This document shows, one piece after another, positions 63,291-64,000 of a stretch of DNA of 64,000 nucleotides. The notes beneath the pieces are model-generated. The model was not told where the DNA came from, searched no databases, and was given only the letters and a program-made list of their open reading frames with translations. The stretch's first letter is position 1. The number at the start of each line of letters is the position of its first letter. This DNA is from Pagrus major. Taxonomy: Eukaryota > Chordata > Actinopteri > Spariformes > Sparidae. The translations under genes were made by a program, and so were the position numbers. Location: contig NC_133223.1 in NCBI RefSeq assembly GCF_040436345.1, positions 21,229,613 through 21,293,612 on the forward strand. Reading direction: 5' to 3'.

Positions 63291-64000
63291 CCCTATAGCT
63301 CCTGGTTCTTGATTGCAGCTGCGCTGAGGCCAGAGGCACGCCGGCAGCCGTGCTGGGGGCACTGGTCCCTTCCTCATCTGATGGGGAACCCTGTAGGTGA
63401 AACACCTACTGAGGTTGAGTGGCAGGACTAAGAAAACAAGAGTAGAAAATACACCCACTGGTAGAAAATCTACATTGTATTAAATATGATGTTGCTAAAA
63501 GTAAAAATTTAAGTGGACAAGTTGGTACTGGGAAATGTATACTAGGTTGCTGATGCATGAGTTATACCAGCATTAGATTCAACTACTGACATTGCACCGC
63601 AGTCAGCTGCGTCGTGACTGCCTAATACCACTTGCATGACAATGACTGACCTATTGCATGGTGAGATTTTCAGCATAATGAAACAGGAAACTTAACCAAG
63701 AGTTGCTTGATGACAAACTAAATATACATCGATCAATTATTCATTTTAACTCACACATCCAAGCAACCCAGAGGCTCCATACTGACAACATCTCATTCCA
63801 AGATGCTGTGTCTCTGCATTTCTTTCCATCATCTGCTACTGAATATAAATGCAAACCTTTAGCAGTCGCACAATCACCGCAAAGGAAATGCCATGAGGCC
63901 CACACCAAAGGTTAACCTGTCGCCATCTCTAAACAGGGTCTGTATACCAGATAGTGGCGACCTTTGATTTCCTTGAACACTGCAGGGTTCCGAAGCTTTC

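Noticed and set aside
63138..63431. 97-codon frame considered as an upstream VWC2L exon
   Set aside because: It lies on the wrong strand and lacks the CxxC and CC patterns; the minus strand there gives no VWC sequence either.

Overview
The window is vertebrate genomic DNA, almost certainly from a teleost fish and probably a spiny-rayed one. Genes are split into short exons with GT/AG introns. The introns are AT-rich and carry several repeat types that I recognise from memory as common in fish genomes: TTAA-flanked MITEs, hAT-like and Tc1-like relics, LINE tails and a long (GT)n tract. There are no operons, ribosome binding sites, CRISPR arrays or prokaryotic signals.

Three protein-coding genes are supported, in the order ABCA12 (+, 3' part only), BARD1 (+, complete) and VWC2L (-, last two exons only). 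Neighbours and relative orientations match the human 2q34-q35 block, so this is ancient conserved synteny.

Region by region: (1) 1-8.9 kb holds seven ABCA12 exons for the second nucleotide-binding domain and the C-terminal regulatory region, ending in TAG at 8161-8163. (2) 8.2-10.0 kb is a short spacer with the ABCA12 3' UTR, a dispersed repeat and a TATA-less BARD1 promoter with ETS-like and E2F-like sites. (3) 10.0-36.6 kb is BARD1. All 11 exons join in frame into a 791-residue protein with a RING finger, ankyrin repeats and two BRCT domains. (4) 36.4-44.7 kb is the convergent spacer between BARD1 and VWC2L, packed with TIR elements and a long GT microsatellite. (5) 44.7-64.0 kb holds the last two VWC2L exons on the minus strand and two long repeat-rich introns. 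Upstream VWC2L exons lie beyond the right edge.

The genes do not form one pathway. ABCA12 is a lipid transporter of the skin barrier, BARD1 is the E3 ligase and chromatin-reading partner of BRCA1, and VWC2L is a secreted chordin-like cysteine-rich protein. I found no convincing new gene system. The points most worth checking are BARD1 substitutions at two functional BRCT sites beside intact RING and histone-reading residues, a non-canonical ABC signature in ABCA12, a long near-perfect hairpin at 47.9 kb, nested and paired repeat elements, and homeobox-site-rich non-coding blocks that may be conserved enhancers. Comparisons with human proteins and repeat families are from memory; no search was run.
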